Source: Parerythrobacter jejuensis (lineage in GTDB: Bacteria; Pseudomonadota; Alphaproteobacteria; Sphingomonadales; Sphingomonadaceae). Taken from it: a DNA stretch of 64,000 nt. Every line of letters begins with the position of its first letter. Positions within the stretch are counted from its first letter, which is position 1. The translations under genes and the position numbers were made by a program. Shown in pieces: positions 26,116-35,458 of this stretch. Under the pieces are notes generated by a model. The model saw only the letters and a list, made by a program, of their open reading frames with translations. It did not search any database and was not told the origin of the DNA. The stretch spans positions 1,116,001-1,180,000 of the forward strand of contig NZ_BAAAZF010000001.1 in the NCBI RefSeq assembly GCF_039536765.1, written 5' to 3'.

Positions 26116-27540
26116 TCAGATGACAGCGTCGCGCTTCACCGTGATCACTTGCGGATAGGTGAATTCGGTCAGGCCTTCCTTGCCGTATTCAGCGCCAAAG
26201 CCGGACTGCTTGTGGCCGCCGAACGGAGCGAAGGGCGAAAGGTGGAGGAATTCGTTCACCCACACCGTGCCGGTTTCAAGCTGCTCGGCAATTTCGACGC
26301 CTTTGTCGACATCCTTCGACCACACCGCGCCGGCCAGGCCATACTCACTGTTGTTCGCGCGCGAGATCACTTCTTCCTCGCTCGAGAACTTCATCAGCGG
26401 CATGACCGGTCCAAACTGTTCCTCGGCCACAATCCGCGCATCTTCGGGCGGATTGTCGAGGATGGTCAGCGGCACGAAATACCCGGTGCCCGACGGGTCG
26501 GCATCGCCGCCCAAGAGGAACTGATAGCCATTGTCCTTGGCATCCTGGATCAGCTCCAGCACACGCTCATACTGCTTCTTGTTCTGGATCGGGCCAACGC
26601 CGGTGCCCTGCTGCGAGCCATCACCCACGGTTACACCCTTGGCATATTCGGCGATTGCAGCGCTCAAATCATCATAGATATCCTCATGGATATAAACGCG
26701 CTTGGCCGCGATGCAGATCTGGCCGGCATTGCTGAAACTGGACCAGAACAGCTGTTCGGCCACCTTCTCGACATCCGCGTCAGGCATCACGATCGAGGCG
26801 TCATTTCCGCCCAGTTCCAACGTGATGCGCTTGAGGTCCTTGGAAGCACCTTCCATGATCTTCTTACCGGTCGCGGTGGAGCCGGTGAAAGTGATTTTGT
26901 CGATATCCTCATGCTCGGTGATCATCGGGCCGAGCGAGTCTTCGCCGGTAATGATGTTGACCACGCCGGCAGGCACCACATCCTTGATCAGTTCGGCAAT
27001 CCGCAGCGTCGCCAGCGGCGTGAACGGCGAGGGTTTGAGCACGATGGTGCAGCCCGACAGCATGGCCGGGGCAATCTTCTGCATCGCCATCATGACCGGG
27101 AAATTCCACGGCACGATGCCGCCGACAACGCCCACCGGCACACGGCGGGTACGGCTGAGGCGGGTATCGCTGTCTTCGTTGATCTCGTCATCCAGCGAGA
27201 GCGTCGATTGCGCGCTGGCCATCATGGAGGCGCCGATGATTTCCTGCTGCGCCTGCTGGTGCGGCTTGCCCTGCTCGCTGGTCAGCAAACGGTAGAGTTC
27301 GTCGGCGTTTTCCTTGATCACGCCGGCAACCTGCTGGATTACTGCTCGACGTTCGTCGATCGGGGTCTTGGACCAGGTCTTGAACGCCCGGCGCGCTGCC
27401 GCGACGGCGCGATCCAGTTCGTCTTTACCGCAGGCCGGCACGCGACCGATCACCTCTTCATTGGCCGGATTGACCACATCCATCCACTTGTCATTGGTGA
27501 CCATCTCACCGTCGATCAGGTTGCTATAATCGGTAGCCAT
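26116..27540 (-). CDS. NAD(P)-dependent aldehyde dehydrogenase
   Basis: The 474-residue enzyme oxidises an aldehyde to the acid. The nucleotide-binding region has VPWNFPVMMAMQKIAPAM and FTGSTATGKKIM. The general base is E242 in ITLELGGNDAS, and the catalytic nucleophile is C276 in NAGQICIAAKR. The length and LELGGNDA resemble succinate-semialdehyde or broad-range aldehyde dehydrogenases. The start at 27540 follows an AGGAGA ribosome site; earlier in-frame codons lack one. It is transcribed alone between two terminators, downstream of the TonB receptor. The substrate is unknown, but the setting suggests an aldehyde produced by the neighbouring oxygenase pathway. Confidence 0.9.
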   Translation of the reverse strand: MATDYSNLIDGEMVTNDKWMDVVNPANEEVIGRVPACGKDELDRAVAAARRAFKTWSKTPIDERRAVIQQVAGVIKENADELYRLLTSEQGKPHQQAQQEIIGASMMASAQSTLSLDDEINEDSDTRLSRTRRVPVGVVGGIVPWNFPVMMAMQKIAPAMLSGCTIVLKPSPFTPLATLRIAELIKDVVPAGVVNIITGEDSLGPMITEHEDIDKITFTGSTATGKKIMEGASKDLKRITLELGGNDASIVMPDADVEKVAEQLFWSSFSNAGQICIAAKRVYIHEDIYDDLSAAIAEYAKGVTVGDGSQQGTGVGPIQNKKQYERVLELIQDAKDNGYQFLLGGDADPSGTGYFVPLTILDNPPEDARIVAEEQFGPVMPLMKFSSEEEVISRANNSEYGLAGAVWSKDVDKGVEIAEQLETGTVWVNEFLHLSPFAPFGGHKQSGFGAEYGKEGLTEFTYPQVITVKRDAVI

Positions 27541-27603
27541 CAGATTCTCCTCTTGTTGCGCGGCAGATAGCAGGCCGAATCCGGCTTTGTCGCCCTTGAA
27601 TTT

Positions 27604-27620
27604 CGATAGGAAACCTATCG
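27604..27620. promoter_or_regulatory. 17-bp palindrome upstream of the aldehyde dehydrogenase
   Basis: CGATAGG (27604-27610) and CCTATCG (27614-27620) form a perfect 7-bp dyad around AAA. It lies 64-80 bases upstream of the aldehyde dehydrogenase start and outside the TonB receptor terminator, a position that fits a repressor or activator operator. Confidence 0.4.
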
Positions 27621-27623
27621 CGC

Positions 27624-27652
27624 AAAAAGAAAGGGGCACCCGGAAGCGCCCC
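27624..27652 (-). terminator. Intrinsic terminator of the TonB receptor gene
   Basis: A GGGGC (27633-27637) / GCCCC (27648-27652) stem, extendable with one mismatch, is followed on the minus strand by TTTCTTTTT (complement of 27624-27632). It lies 27 bases beyond the receptor stop at 27679. Confidence 0.7.
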
Positions 27653-27678
27653 CTCCCCCTGTTGTGTTGCTCACCCGC

Positions 27679-30210
27679 CTAGAAGCGGAAGCTTGTTTCC
27701 ACGAAGACCTGGCGACCACGGTTTTGGGTTACGACGAGGTCGTCACCCACCGGCAGGCCAAGGCCCGGGCCAGCAAGGAAAGGACGATCACCCGAAGTGT
27801 TCACCCAGATCTCGTCAGTCAGGTTGGAACCGACCAGCGAAACTCTCCACTTGCCATCAGGATGGCCAATCGAAACCCGCGCATCGAAGGCGACATAGCT
27901 GTCCTGTCGGAAGTCGTTCAGCGTTACCTCGTCGGTAAAGTAGCTGCCGCTGTAGATCGCGTTGCCGCCCAGGTTAAGCTCAAGCGAGTCGCCCATTGGC
28001 ACTGTGTAATCGAAGGCAAGGTTACCCGACCAGGTCGGCGCACGGGCCACATCGCGCCCATCCAGATCGACGCCGCCCGTTGTGTTGAATGTGTCGGAGA
28101 ACTGCGCATCGAGCCACGAAAGGTTGCCCGACAGGTTGAGGCCCTGAACCGGGGTTTCCCAACCCCAGGCCACGTCAACACCCTTGGTGGTGACTTCACC
28201 GGCATTCAGTGTGATGAACTGGATCGTGGTGCCATCGAAATTCTGCACCTGCAGATCATCAAACACATAGTAATATGCCGTCGCATTGAGCGTGAAAGTG
28301 CGGTTCGCGAATTGCGATTTCACACCCACTTCACCACCGATAGCGCTTTCCGAATTGTAGATAAGGCCATCAGCAGTCGCTTGCCGCACAGCCGGATCAG
28401 GGCTGCCGAAGCCGAGCAATGACGACGATGGCAATGCACTGTTGTCGACGCCGCCGGATTTGAAACCGGTCTTGAACGACGCAAACACATTCACATCGTC
28501 GCTGACCTGATATTTGATCGTGGCTTCTGGAGACCAGTTGCTATCGGAAAAGTCGATCGGGCCAGAGAAGAACCCGCTATCGATAAAGCCCGGTCCTGCT
28601 GAAAGGAAGGTATGCACAAACGGAACCGAGATGCGCGATGTCTTGCTTTCATCGGTATAGCGAACGCCCCCTGAAAGCTCGAGCCTGTCAGTGAGATCGA
28701 GAATAACACTGCCGAAGAATGATGCAGCAGATGTCTTGGTCTCCTGGGATTTGTCCCAATCATAGGTAAAGCCGGTTACGGGATCAGGTGCGATAATCGA
28801 AATATTGACGGCCTGCTGGGACGTATCGAACACGAACTTACGCCATTCGTAAAAGCCACCAACCATGAAGTTGAAGATACCGTCGAAGTCGCTGGTGATC
28901 CGGATTTCCTGGCTGAATTGCTCCAGTGTATTACGCGGATCGCTCGAGCCGAAGCCCTGTGGCGAACCTGGCGCATTATTTGCAGCGAGGGCCGGAGCAA
29001 TCAGCCCAACTGGAACGCCGCCCGGATTGAAGGCTGGGCCGATGCCGACATAACTGTAGCTATCGAAGTCGGTTGCATCGAGATCGACGTAGCCGGTTGT
29101 GGTCGTGATCGTCATCGAGTCCGTGACGTCGAAATTCATCCGCAGACGCCCGAAGAACAGATCCGTTTCGCCGAAGGGGACCCCGTTGCGGCCAGCAGCC
29201 AGGGTCGGACCTGTCGCGGTCGGAACACTGCCCGCTACCGCGCCGCTGGCATCAGGCAAGAAATACTTGCCATCAAAAGCGTTGCAATCATTGCCCGCCG
29301 GGACAGCAATTGCGCCGCCGAGCAGAACCACCTCGTCGGCACGCCCATTGGCACCGCAGAAAATGTCCGAGTGCGCGATTGCGCCATCGGTTTCGGTATG
29401 CACATATTGCATCTTGAGATTGATATCGAAACCCGGAGTGGGCTCCCACGCCAGTGTCACACGGCCGACAAAATCCTTGAAGCCGCGACTGTCCCCCAGG
29501 GCCGTTGGCGTGCCCGGCTGAAGCTCAACATAGTCCTCGATATCGGTGTACTGGCCGGCAACACGGATACCCATCGTGTCAGTGATCGGACCGGATACAA
29601 ATCCGCCTACGACCCAGCCTTTTTCTTCCAGCTCGTAAGATGCCTTGCCGCCAAACTCCCAGGTCGGGGTCGGATCGGCAGAGCGGATCGAGAACACACC
29701 GGCCGAGGCGCTCTTACCAAAGAACAGCGATTGCGGCCCCTTGAGGACGTCAATCTGCTGGGTGTCGAAGAAACCGGCCTGGACCAGCCGCATGGTGCTG
29801 ACCTGAACCCCGTCAAAATCGAAGGCAACCGCGGAATCGAACGCTGCCGAGATGTTGGAGGATCCGACACCGCGCAGCGACAGCTGACCGCCCGAGCCCG
29901 AGCCACCAACCTGCACGTTCAGGGTCGGGACGCGGCTGACCACGTCGGCCACCTGGTCGACCGAGTATTTCTCGAGCGTATCTCCGCCAATGACCGTGAC
30001 AGTAACCGGTACTTCCTGAAGAGTTTCTTCCTGACGGCGCGCCAGAACGATGATCTCGTTGCCGGTTGCTCCATCGGAAGATGCTCCGTCGTCTGCGTCT
30101 TGCGCATGGGCAATCCCCGGTGCGGCAAGCATGGCGATGCCTGCGGCCGATGCGTAGAATGCGGGCCGCATCCGGCGCGCGATCTGTTGGGCGACGGTCT
30201 TCTCAATCAT
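27679..30210 (-). CDS. TonB-dependent outer-membrane receptor
   Basis: The protein has 843 residues. A signal peptide ends in GIAHA/QDADD. The TonB box is NEIIVLARRQEE, the plug includes VPVTVTVIGGDTLEKYSVDQVADVV and GQLSLRGVGSSN, and a 22-strand-type barrel ends in VFVETSFRF with terminal phenylalanine. The second ATG (30210) was chosen because the GGGAGAGG ribosome site is 6 bases from it but abuts the ATG at 30216. Sphingomonad receptors of this type import hydrophobic or aromatic nutrients as well as siderophores. Placement next to the oxygenase genes suggests uptake of their substrate. Confidence 0.92.
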   Translation of the reverse strand: MIEKTVAQQIARRMRPAFYASAAGIAMLAAPGIAHAQDADDGASSDGATGNEIIVLARRQEETLQEVPVTVTVIGGDTLEKYSVDQVADVVSRVPTLNVQVGGSGSGGQLSLRGVGSSNISAAFDSAVAFDFDGVQVSTMRLVQAGFFDTQQIDVLKGPQSLFFGKSASAGVFSIRSADPTPTWEFGGKASYELEEKGWVVGGFVSGPITDTMGIRVAGQYTDIEDYVELQPGTPTALGDSRGFKDFVGRVTLAWEPTPGFDINLKMQYVHTETDGAIAHSDIFCGANGRADEVVLLGGAIAVPAGNDCNAFDGKYFLPDASGAVAGSVPTATGPTLAAGRNGVPFGETDLFFGRLRMNFDVTDSMTITTTTGYVDLDATDFDSYSYVGIGPAFNPGGVPVGLIAPALAANNAPGSPQGFGSSDPRNTLEQFSQEIRITSDFDGIFNFMVGGFYEWRKFVFDTSQQAVNISIIAPDPVTGFTYDWDKSQETKTSAASFFGSVILDLTDRLELSGGVRYTDESKTSRISVPFVHTFLSAGPGFIDSGFFSGPIDFSDSNWSPEATIKYQVSDDVNVFASFKTGFKSGGVDNSALPSSSLLGFGSPDPAVRQATADGLIYNSESAIGGEVGVKSQFANRTFTLNATAYYYVFDDLQVQNFDGTTIQFITLNAGEVTTKGVDVAWGWETPVQGLNLSGNLSWLDAQFSDTFNTTGGVDLDGRDVARAPTWSGNLAFDYTVPMGDSLELNLGGNAIYSGSYFTDEVTLNDFRQDSYVAFDARVSIGHPDGKWRVSLVGSNLTDEIWVNTSGDRPFLAGPGLGLPVGDDLVVTQNRGRQVFVETSFRF

Positions 30211-30378
30211 GGTCATCCTCTCCCTATAGAACCGGGCCGGCAGTTGCGCCGTGTCTCCGATCCGAAATCTCCTGCAACTTCTTCAAGCTGCATACGCAAC
30301 CTATGCCTGTTGCGATTCACGCACATTTAGCAAAAGCGTTAGTCCCCGCTTACGCTACGGAATTGTGGCATTTTGGCC

Positions 30379-31686
30379 TCACACGTCCTCCGGGGCTTGC
30401 TCGCGGCGCATCAATTCAACCCGTGGATCATTGGGCCAGACCCACTCTTTCCCGATCACTTGTGCCACCCTCAGCTCCTCGGGAATCGCATCGGTCCCGA
30501 TCATCCGGTCGCAATTCTGGTGGAAGCTGTAGATGCGGGCCTCCTGGTAGCTGAGCGGCACACTCTTGAAGCCCTGGCTTTCCATCGATTTCTGGATCGC
30601 TTCCCCAAACTGCGTGTCTTCCAGGATGATCGGGCTCATGTCGCGCCCGTTGGGCTTGCTTGCGTCCGGTACCGTCCAGAGATCCGGCGCCGGTGCATCA
30701 CCCCAGTCGAGTGCCATGGTGACAAGTTCCAGCCGCGTGGTGCCCAGCCCGGTCGGCCAAAACAGCAGCGGCGGCACAAAGAAGTTGGACAATGGCGAAA
30801 CCCAGTTTGGAAAGAGGGTGTAGCTTTGCGTCGCAGTCCGCCCCAATTCGCCGACGGTTTCGATTGGCTGCCACTCCGGCGGACTATCGATAGCCCGGAC
30901 ATGCTCGCGATCGGTCTGCTGCGGCGCAGGGGCCAGCATGCGGGCGTGCCCATTGGGATAGAAGTGATTCACATTGCGCTTGCTGTCGACCAGCGGGGCC
31001 ACCGTGTCCGGATGGATATAGGGCACATGGTAGACTTCCATGTTCGCCTCCATCGCCACTTTCCAGTTGCAATTGAGTTCAAAACTGTGGCGGGCCGCCA
31101 GCCGCACCTTGTCGAACCGGAATTCCGCCCATTCGTCAGCAAGCGGACCAAGCCAGTCGAGCAAGCTCTTCGCGCCTTCGTCGAAGTTGACGAAGATGCA
31201 ATTTCCGAACATTTCGCAGCGGACCGGGATCAGCCCGCGACAGCTCATATCGAAATCGGGCGGGAAATCCTGCCGCTCGGGAACGCCGATCAGACTGCCA
31301 TCGGTCTTGTAGGTCCAGTTGTGATAACCGCACATCAGGCGCGGCGATCGCCCCTTGTCTTCGGTGACGACGGGTGCACCACGATGGCGGCAGGTGTTGT
31401 AGAAAGCGCGGACCACGCCATCCATGCCGTGTACGATAATGATCGGGTCACCGGCATTGTGCCACCGCATGAAGCATCCTGGTTCCGGCACCTCGTCAAT
31501 ATGCGCGGCAAACAGCCAGCTCTTGCGAAAGATATGCTCCTGTTCGAGGTTGAAATAGGCTTGGCTGGTGTAGCGGGCCGCAGGCATGTCGGGCAGATGG
31601 GGAAACCCTTCCGGGGGCGCGGACCTGCCGGCCTCCCATTCCATCAAGGCCTTGAGCGTTTCGACTTCTTGCGCGTCCATCGCCAT
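30379..31686 (-). CDS. Rieske non-heme iron oxygenase, large subunit
   Basis: The 435-residue protein is a ring-hydroxylating-type oxygenase alpha subunit. The Rieske [2Fe-2S] ligands are C99 and H101 (TCRHRG), C119 and H122 (CGYHNW). The mononuclear iron site is NWKVAMEANMEVYHVPYIH. The start at 31686 is placed 7 bases after AGGAGG. No beta subunit, ferredoxin or reductase is adjacent, so electron delivery comes from elsewhere. It is divergent from the SDR at 31846. Sequence alone does not distinguish monooxygenase, dioxygenase or demethylase activity. Confidence 0.9.
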   Translation of the reverse strand: MAMDAQEVETLKALMEWEAGRSAPPEGFPHLPDMPAARYTSQAYFNLEQEHIFRKSWLFAAHIDEVPEPGCFMRWHNAGDPIIIVHGMDGVVRAFYNTCRHRGAPVVTEDKGRSPRLMCGYHNWTYKTDGSLIGVPERQDFPPDFDMSCRGLIPVRCEMFGNCIFVNFDEGAKSLLDWLGPLADEWAEFRFDKVRLAARHSFELNCNWKVAMEANMEVYHVPYIHPDTVAPLVDSKRNVNHFYPNGHARMLAPAPQQTDREHVRAIDSPPEWQPIETVGELGRTATQSYTLFPNWVSPLSNFFVPPLLFWPTGLGTTRLELVTMALDWGDAPAPDLWTVPDASKPNGRDMSPIILEDTQFGEAIQKSMESQGFKSVPLSYQEARIYSFHQNCDRMIGTDAIPEELRVAQVIGKEWVWPNDPRVELMRREQAPEDV

Positions 31687-31845
31687 TGGCTTTCCTCCTG
31701 TGGCCAAGACTATGCAGCAGGCGTGCCGGCGCGAACTGTCAGAATGGCGAGCCGGGAGCACGGTCTCCCTTCCCCACCCTTTTTGACGGTTTGGGTCCTT
31801 CGTGTTCCACGTTACCTCTCACACCAAATCTTATGGGAGAGAGAC

Positions 31846-32607
31846 ATGGCAGGACGCGTCGAGGGCAAAGTTGCACTGGTCACAGGCGGAGCGATGGGTC
31901 TGGGCAAGGCCGATTGCGAACGCCTGGCCGCCGAGGGCGCCAAGATCGTGGTCACTGACATCAACGAGGAGGAAGGACAGAAAGTCGCCGCTGCTGTCGG
32001 CGGTCATTTCCTGCAGCACGATGTCCGTGACGAGGCCCGCTGGCAGGAGATCTTTGCCGAGGTCGAAAAGATGCACGGCAGGTTGGATATTCTGGTCAAC
32101 AATGCCGGCAATGTAATCTTCGAGGATATTCTCGAATGTTCACTCGATCATTTCCGGTTGCATCTGGATATCCATGTCGTCGGGACATTCCTGGGTTGTA
32201 AATATGGCATTCCGCTGATGGCCAAGTCCGGTGGCGGATCGATCATCAACATGGCCTCGACCGCATCTTTGCTCGGCTATGGGAATATTCCAGCTTACAC
32301 TGCGGCCAAGGGCGCGATCCGCTCCATGACCAAGTCGATCGCGATGTATTGCCAGGACGAGGACAACAAGATCCGCGTCAATGTGTTGATGCCCGGGGGT
32401 ATCGAGACACCGATGGTGATGGGCATATCCGGCCGCGCCGGCGAAGAACCGATGGATATCCCGGACGGCGTGCTGCCCAAGGATTCTCTCGGCGCGCCCG
32501 AAGATGTCGCCAACATGGTCCTGTTTCTGGCGAGCGATGAGAGCCGGTTCCAGACCGGGAATGAATACACCATCGATAATGGACTCAAGGCGCGACCAGA
32601 GCGTTGA
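31846..32607 (+). CDS. SDR family oxidoreductase
   Basis: The 253-residue classical short-chain dehydrogenase has a cofactor motif LVTGGAMGLGKAD and D39-type acidic residue (VVTDIN) favouring NAD, an NNAG motif, and catalytic S and YTAAK (INMASTASLLGYGNIPAYTAAK). It probably oxidises or reduces a hydroxyl/keto group of the pathway substrate. The start has GGGAGAGAG upstream. Its stop overlaps the TTG start of the MFS gene (TTGA). Confidence 0.9.
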   Translation: MAGRVEGKVALVTGGAMGLGKADCERLAAEGAKIVVTDINEEEGQKVAAAVGGHFLQHDVRDEARWQEIFAEVEKMHGRLDILVNNAGNVIFEDILECSLDHFRLHLDIHVVGTFLGCKYGIPLMAKSGGGSIINMASTASLLGYGNIPAYTAAKGAIRSMTKSIAMYCQDEDNKIRVNVLMPGGIETPMVMGISGRAGEEPMDIPDGVLPKDSLGAPEDVANMVLFLASDESRFQTGNEYTIDNGLKARPER

Positions 32608-33908
32608 GCGACACCCGCACCGAAGGGTCTGATCCCAGCGCGAATTCCAACTACCGCTGGTATGTGCTTGGCCTGCTAACTGTAGTCAGCATGTTCAGCA
32701 TCGCTGACCGGCTGGTGTTCTCGATCCTGCTGGAGGATATCAAGGCAGAATTTGCCTTTTCCGATTTCCAGATCGGGCTGCTTGGCGGGCTCGCCTTTGC
32801 CGCAACATATGTCATCATCGGGTTTCCGGCCGCCAGATTGGCAGACAGATCGGTCCGCAAGAACATTGTCGCAGGGGCGATCTCTTTTTGGAGCGTGATG
32901 ACCGCGCTTTGCGGGCTGGCAACCGGCTTTTGGACGCTGTTCTTTGCCCGCACCGGTGTCGGTGTGGGTGAAGGGTGCTCCGGACCCGCCTCGCAATCGC
33001 TGGTTTCCGACTATTTTCCGCGCCACGAACTGGCCAAGGCGATGGGGTATCTGACGCTGGGCGCCACAATGGGCACCGCTGGCGGATTGATCGTTGGGGG
33101 GCAGCTCAATGAGCTGTTCGGCTGGCGCTATGCCTTTATTCTGATGGGACTGCCGGGCGTTTTGATCGGCCTGATGATGTATCTCACCGTGCGTGAACCA
33201 AAACGCGGGCGCTTCGCTCCGCCCAGTGCCACGATCGAACAACAGCCATTGGGCGAAACACTGAAGGAACTGATCGCCAACCGGGTATTCATGGGCTTGG
33301 CGATTGGCTGGGCCGTGCAAATAATGATCGGCTACGCATTGGCGTTCTGGATGGCCGCAGTAATGCTGCGCAATTTTGATATCTCGACCGGTGATGTCGG
33401 GCTCTATCTGGGTCTGGCATTCCTGATCGGGGGTATCCCCGGGCCGGTGCTGGGCGGCTATGTTGCCGAATGGCTGACCAGGCGGGACGAGCGATGGCGC
33501 GCATGGCTGCCCGGCGCCGTCAGCCTCGGCTGCGTGATACCGCTGGCGATCAGCCTCCAATCGGGCGCATTCTGGCCCTTCCTCATCTGGTTTGCGATTG
33601 CCTATGCGATCTATGTTGCGAGCCAGGCACCTATCCTTTCGGGGATCCAGGCGGCCGTAGAACCTTCGCAGCGCGGCTTCGCCGTTGCGGTTGCGCTATT
33701 CTTCAACAATCTGGTCGGCCAGGCGGCAGGCCTGTCGATCATCGGGGCAATCAGCGATCAATTGACCCCCGTCTATGGCCCCTCGTCGCTGAGCATTGCG
33801 GTATTTGGCGTGTGTGTCGTGTCAGGCGTGCTGGCCATGATCGTCTTCGCATGGACCGCCGCACAAATGCACGGCAGCGGCTATCTGGACAAGATGGCCT
33901 CTGACTAG
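32604..33908 (+). CDS. MFS transporter (spinster-like)
   Basis: The protein has 434 residues and 12 predicted membrane helices. The first helix carries YRWYVLGLLTVVSMFSIADRLVFSILLEDIK, the loop 2-3 motif is GFPAARLADRSVRKN, and helix 4-5 has ARTGVGVGEGCSGPASQSLVSDYFP, all typical of the spinster-like branch common in sphingomonads. It starts at a TTG overlapping the SDR stop, so the two are co-translated. The gene position suggests inner-membrane uptake of the compound imported by the TonB receptor, or of an intermediate. Confidence 0.87.
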   Translation: MSDTRTEGSDPSANSNYRWYVLGLLTVVSMFSIADRLVFSILLEDIKAEFAFSDFQIGLLGGLAFAATYVIIGFPAARLADRSVRKNIVAGAISFWSVMTALCGLATGFWTLFFARTGVGVGEGCSGPASQSLVSDYFPRHELAKAMGYLTLGATMGTAGGLIVGGQLNELFGWRYAFILMGLPGVLIGLMMYLTVREPKRGRFAPPSATIEQQPLGETLKELIANRVFMGLAIGWAVQIMIGYALAFWMAAVMLRNFDISTGDVGLYLGLAFLIGGIPGPVLGGYVAEWLTRRDERWRAWLPGAVSLGCVIPLAISLQSGAFWPFLIWFAIAYAIYVASQAPILSGIQAAVEPSQRGFAVAVALFFNNLVGQAAGLSIIGAISDQLTPVYGPSSLSIAVFGVCVVSGVLAMIVFAWTAAQMHGSGYLDKMASD

Positions 33909-33913
33909 GGCTG

Positions 33914-34681
33914 CTAAAAGCCCGGATGGATCGACAAGGCCCCGCCATCGACCAGCATTTCTGCCCCCGTCATAAACGGGCATTCGTCACTGGCGAGGAA
34001 GGCAATCGCCGCTGCGGTTTCGGCGGGATCCGCCAGACGCTTCATCGGTGAGGTCGCCGCCACGGCGGCCTTGAGGCCCGGTGTCACTTCCTCTGCCGCG
34101 TTGAGGATGCCCGTCTCGGTCGCGCCCGGGATCACAGTGTTGCAGCGAATGGCGTAGCCTTGCTGCGCGCACCAGGTCGCCACCGATTTCGACATGACCC
34201 GCACGGCCCCCTTACTGGCCGAATACCCGACATCGGTCGGCAGGGGCGCCATAGCGGTGGTGCTGGCGATATTGATGATCGCGCCGCTGGCGCCGCCGGG
34301 ATTATCTTTCATCGCCGCTATCGCAGCGCGGCAGCCTGCCATGGTCCCGGTCAGGTTGACAGCAATCACACGGTCCCATGTGTCGTCGTCGACATCACCG
34401 ATAGAGGCTCCAGTCACGATACCGGCATTGTTGACCAGAATATCGAGCCGCCCGAAGGCCTCAATCGCTTCGCGCACCACCCCGTTCCAAAGCGCCCGAT
34501 CGGACACGTCCTGGACAGCAAAGCGCGCGCCCGCCTCTTCGCACAGCGCGGCGCCGGCCGCCGCGTCGATATCGGTCCCCAGGATGCGGGCCCCGTCTGC
34601 AATCAGGCGCTTGAGCGTTGCAGCGCCAATGCCGGAAGCGCAGCCGGTAACGATCGCGACCTTGCCGGAAAGGTCAGGCAT
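33914..34681 (-). CDS. SDR family oxidoreductase
   Basis: The 255-residue classical SDR has TGCASGIGAAT in the cofactor site, LGTDID (NAD-type acidic residue), NNAGIVTG, and catalytic YSASK preceded by IINIASTTAM. It follows the glutathione transferase gene with no gap (stop TAA directly before ATG), so they are one transcript. It is convergent with the MFS gene, 5 bases apart. The substrate is not readable. Confidence 0.9.
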   Translation of the reverse strand: MPDLSGKVAIVTGCASGIGAATLKRLIADGARILGTDIDAAAGAALCEEAGARFAVQDVSDRALWNGVVREAIEAFGRLDILVNNAGIVTGASIGDVDDDTWDRVIAVNLTGTMAGCRAAIAAMKDNPGGASGAIINIASTTAMAPLPTDVGYSASKGAVRVMSKSVATWCAQQGYAIRCNTVIPGATETGILNAAEEVTPGLKAAVAATSPMKRLADPAETAAAIAFLASDECPFMTGAEMLVDGGALSIHPGF

Positions 34682-35311
34682 TTACTCGCTGTCCTGCCAC
34701 ACTTTCGCGCTTTCGCGCTGGTTGTGCATGTCGATGAAGCGCGCCAGATTGTCGGTTCCGTCGGGCAGTTTCCAGCCCACGGTGAACCCGAAATTGGCGA
34801 AGCAGAAGGTGATCAGGCAGGCCAGCGTGAAACGGTCCGCACATATGTGGTTCCGGTCACCCAGTTGCTGGTCCAGCCAGCGCCATTTTTCATTGGCCAT
34901 CTCTGTCAGCTCGGCCCCAGCCGCCTCGCTGACCACCGGCATGCGCGGTTCGAACATGGGCCGACCACCTGTGGCGCGGAACCCCATGGTCATCGGGACC
35001 ACGATTTCCTGATCGAACCAGCGCACCCATTTGCGGATTTCGGCGCGCTCTTCCGGCGAAGTGCCGATCATGTTCGGCGTCGGATGGGTCTCTTCGAGAT
35101 ACTCGCAAATCGCTGTGCTCTCGGTCAGCAAACTGCCATCGTCCAGTTCGAGCACCGGAAGGGTTTGCAGGACATTCTTCTTGGCGAATTCATCAGAGCG
35201 GTTCTCGCCGGTGATGATGTCATAATGGACCCGTTCGACCTCGATGCCCTTCTCGATCAGGAACATGCGAACAAGGCGGGGGTTCGGGCCAAGGCTGGAA
35301 TGCAGTTTCAT
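34682..35311 (-). CDS. Glutathione S-transferase family protein
   Basis: A 209-residue GST with thioredoxin-like N-terminal domain (MKLHSSLGPNPRLVRMFLIE, cis-proline in NVLQTLPVLELDDGS, ESTAICEYLEE binding the gamma-glutamyl part) and a helical C-terminal domain. Sphingomonad GSTs act in ether cleavage, isomerisation or detoxification of epoxides. The class cannot be fixed from the motifs. The ATG at 35311 follows GGAGAGGACG. It is immediately upstream of the SDR at 34681. Confidence 0.88.
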   Translation of the reverse strand: MKLHSSLGPNPRLVRMFLIEKGIEVERVHYDIITGENRSDEFAKKNVLQTLPVLELDDGSLLTESTAICEYLEETHPTPNMIGTSPEERAEIRKWVRWFDQEIVVPMTMGFRATGGRPMFEPRMPVVSEAAGAELTEMANEKWRWLDQQLGDRNHICADRFTLACLITFCFANFGFTVGWKLPDGTDNLARFIDMHNQRESAKVWQDSE

Positions 35312-35458
35312 GGACGTCCTCTCCAAAACGTGTATCGTGCAGCCTGCCTACCAGATCGCCGATCCGAAACCGCTGCTATTTTTGCTGATTAACGGCTTGG
35401 TGCCGATGGAGTACCCGCCGAGTCACGACAGAAATTCACCGACGAAGGAGCAGGAACC

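Noticed and set aside
26149-27570. 473-residue plus-strand frame
   Set aside because: Antisense shadow of the aldehyde dehydrogenase, whose active-site motifs are clear on the minus strand.
30373-31845. 744-residue open frame leading into the SDR at 31846
   Set aside because: Its first two thirds are antisense of the Rieske oxygenase gene; GGGAGAGAG and the SDR N terminus fix the start at 31846.
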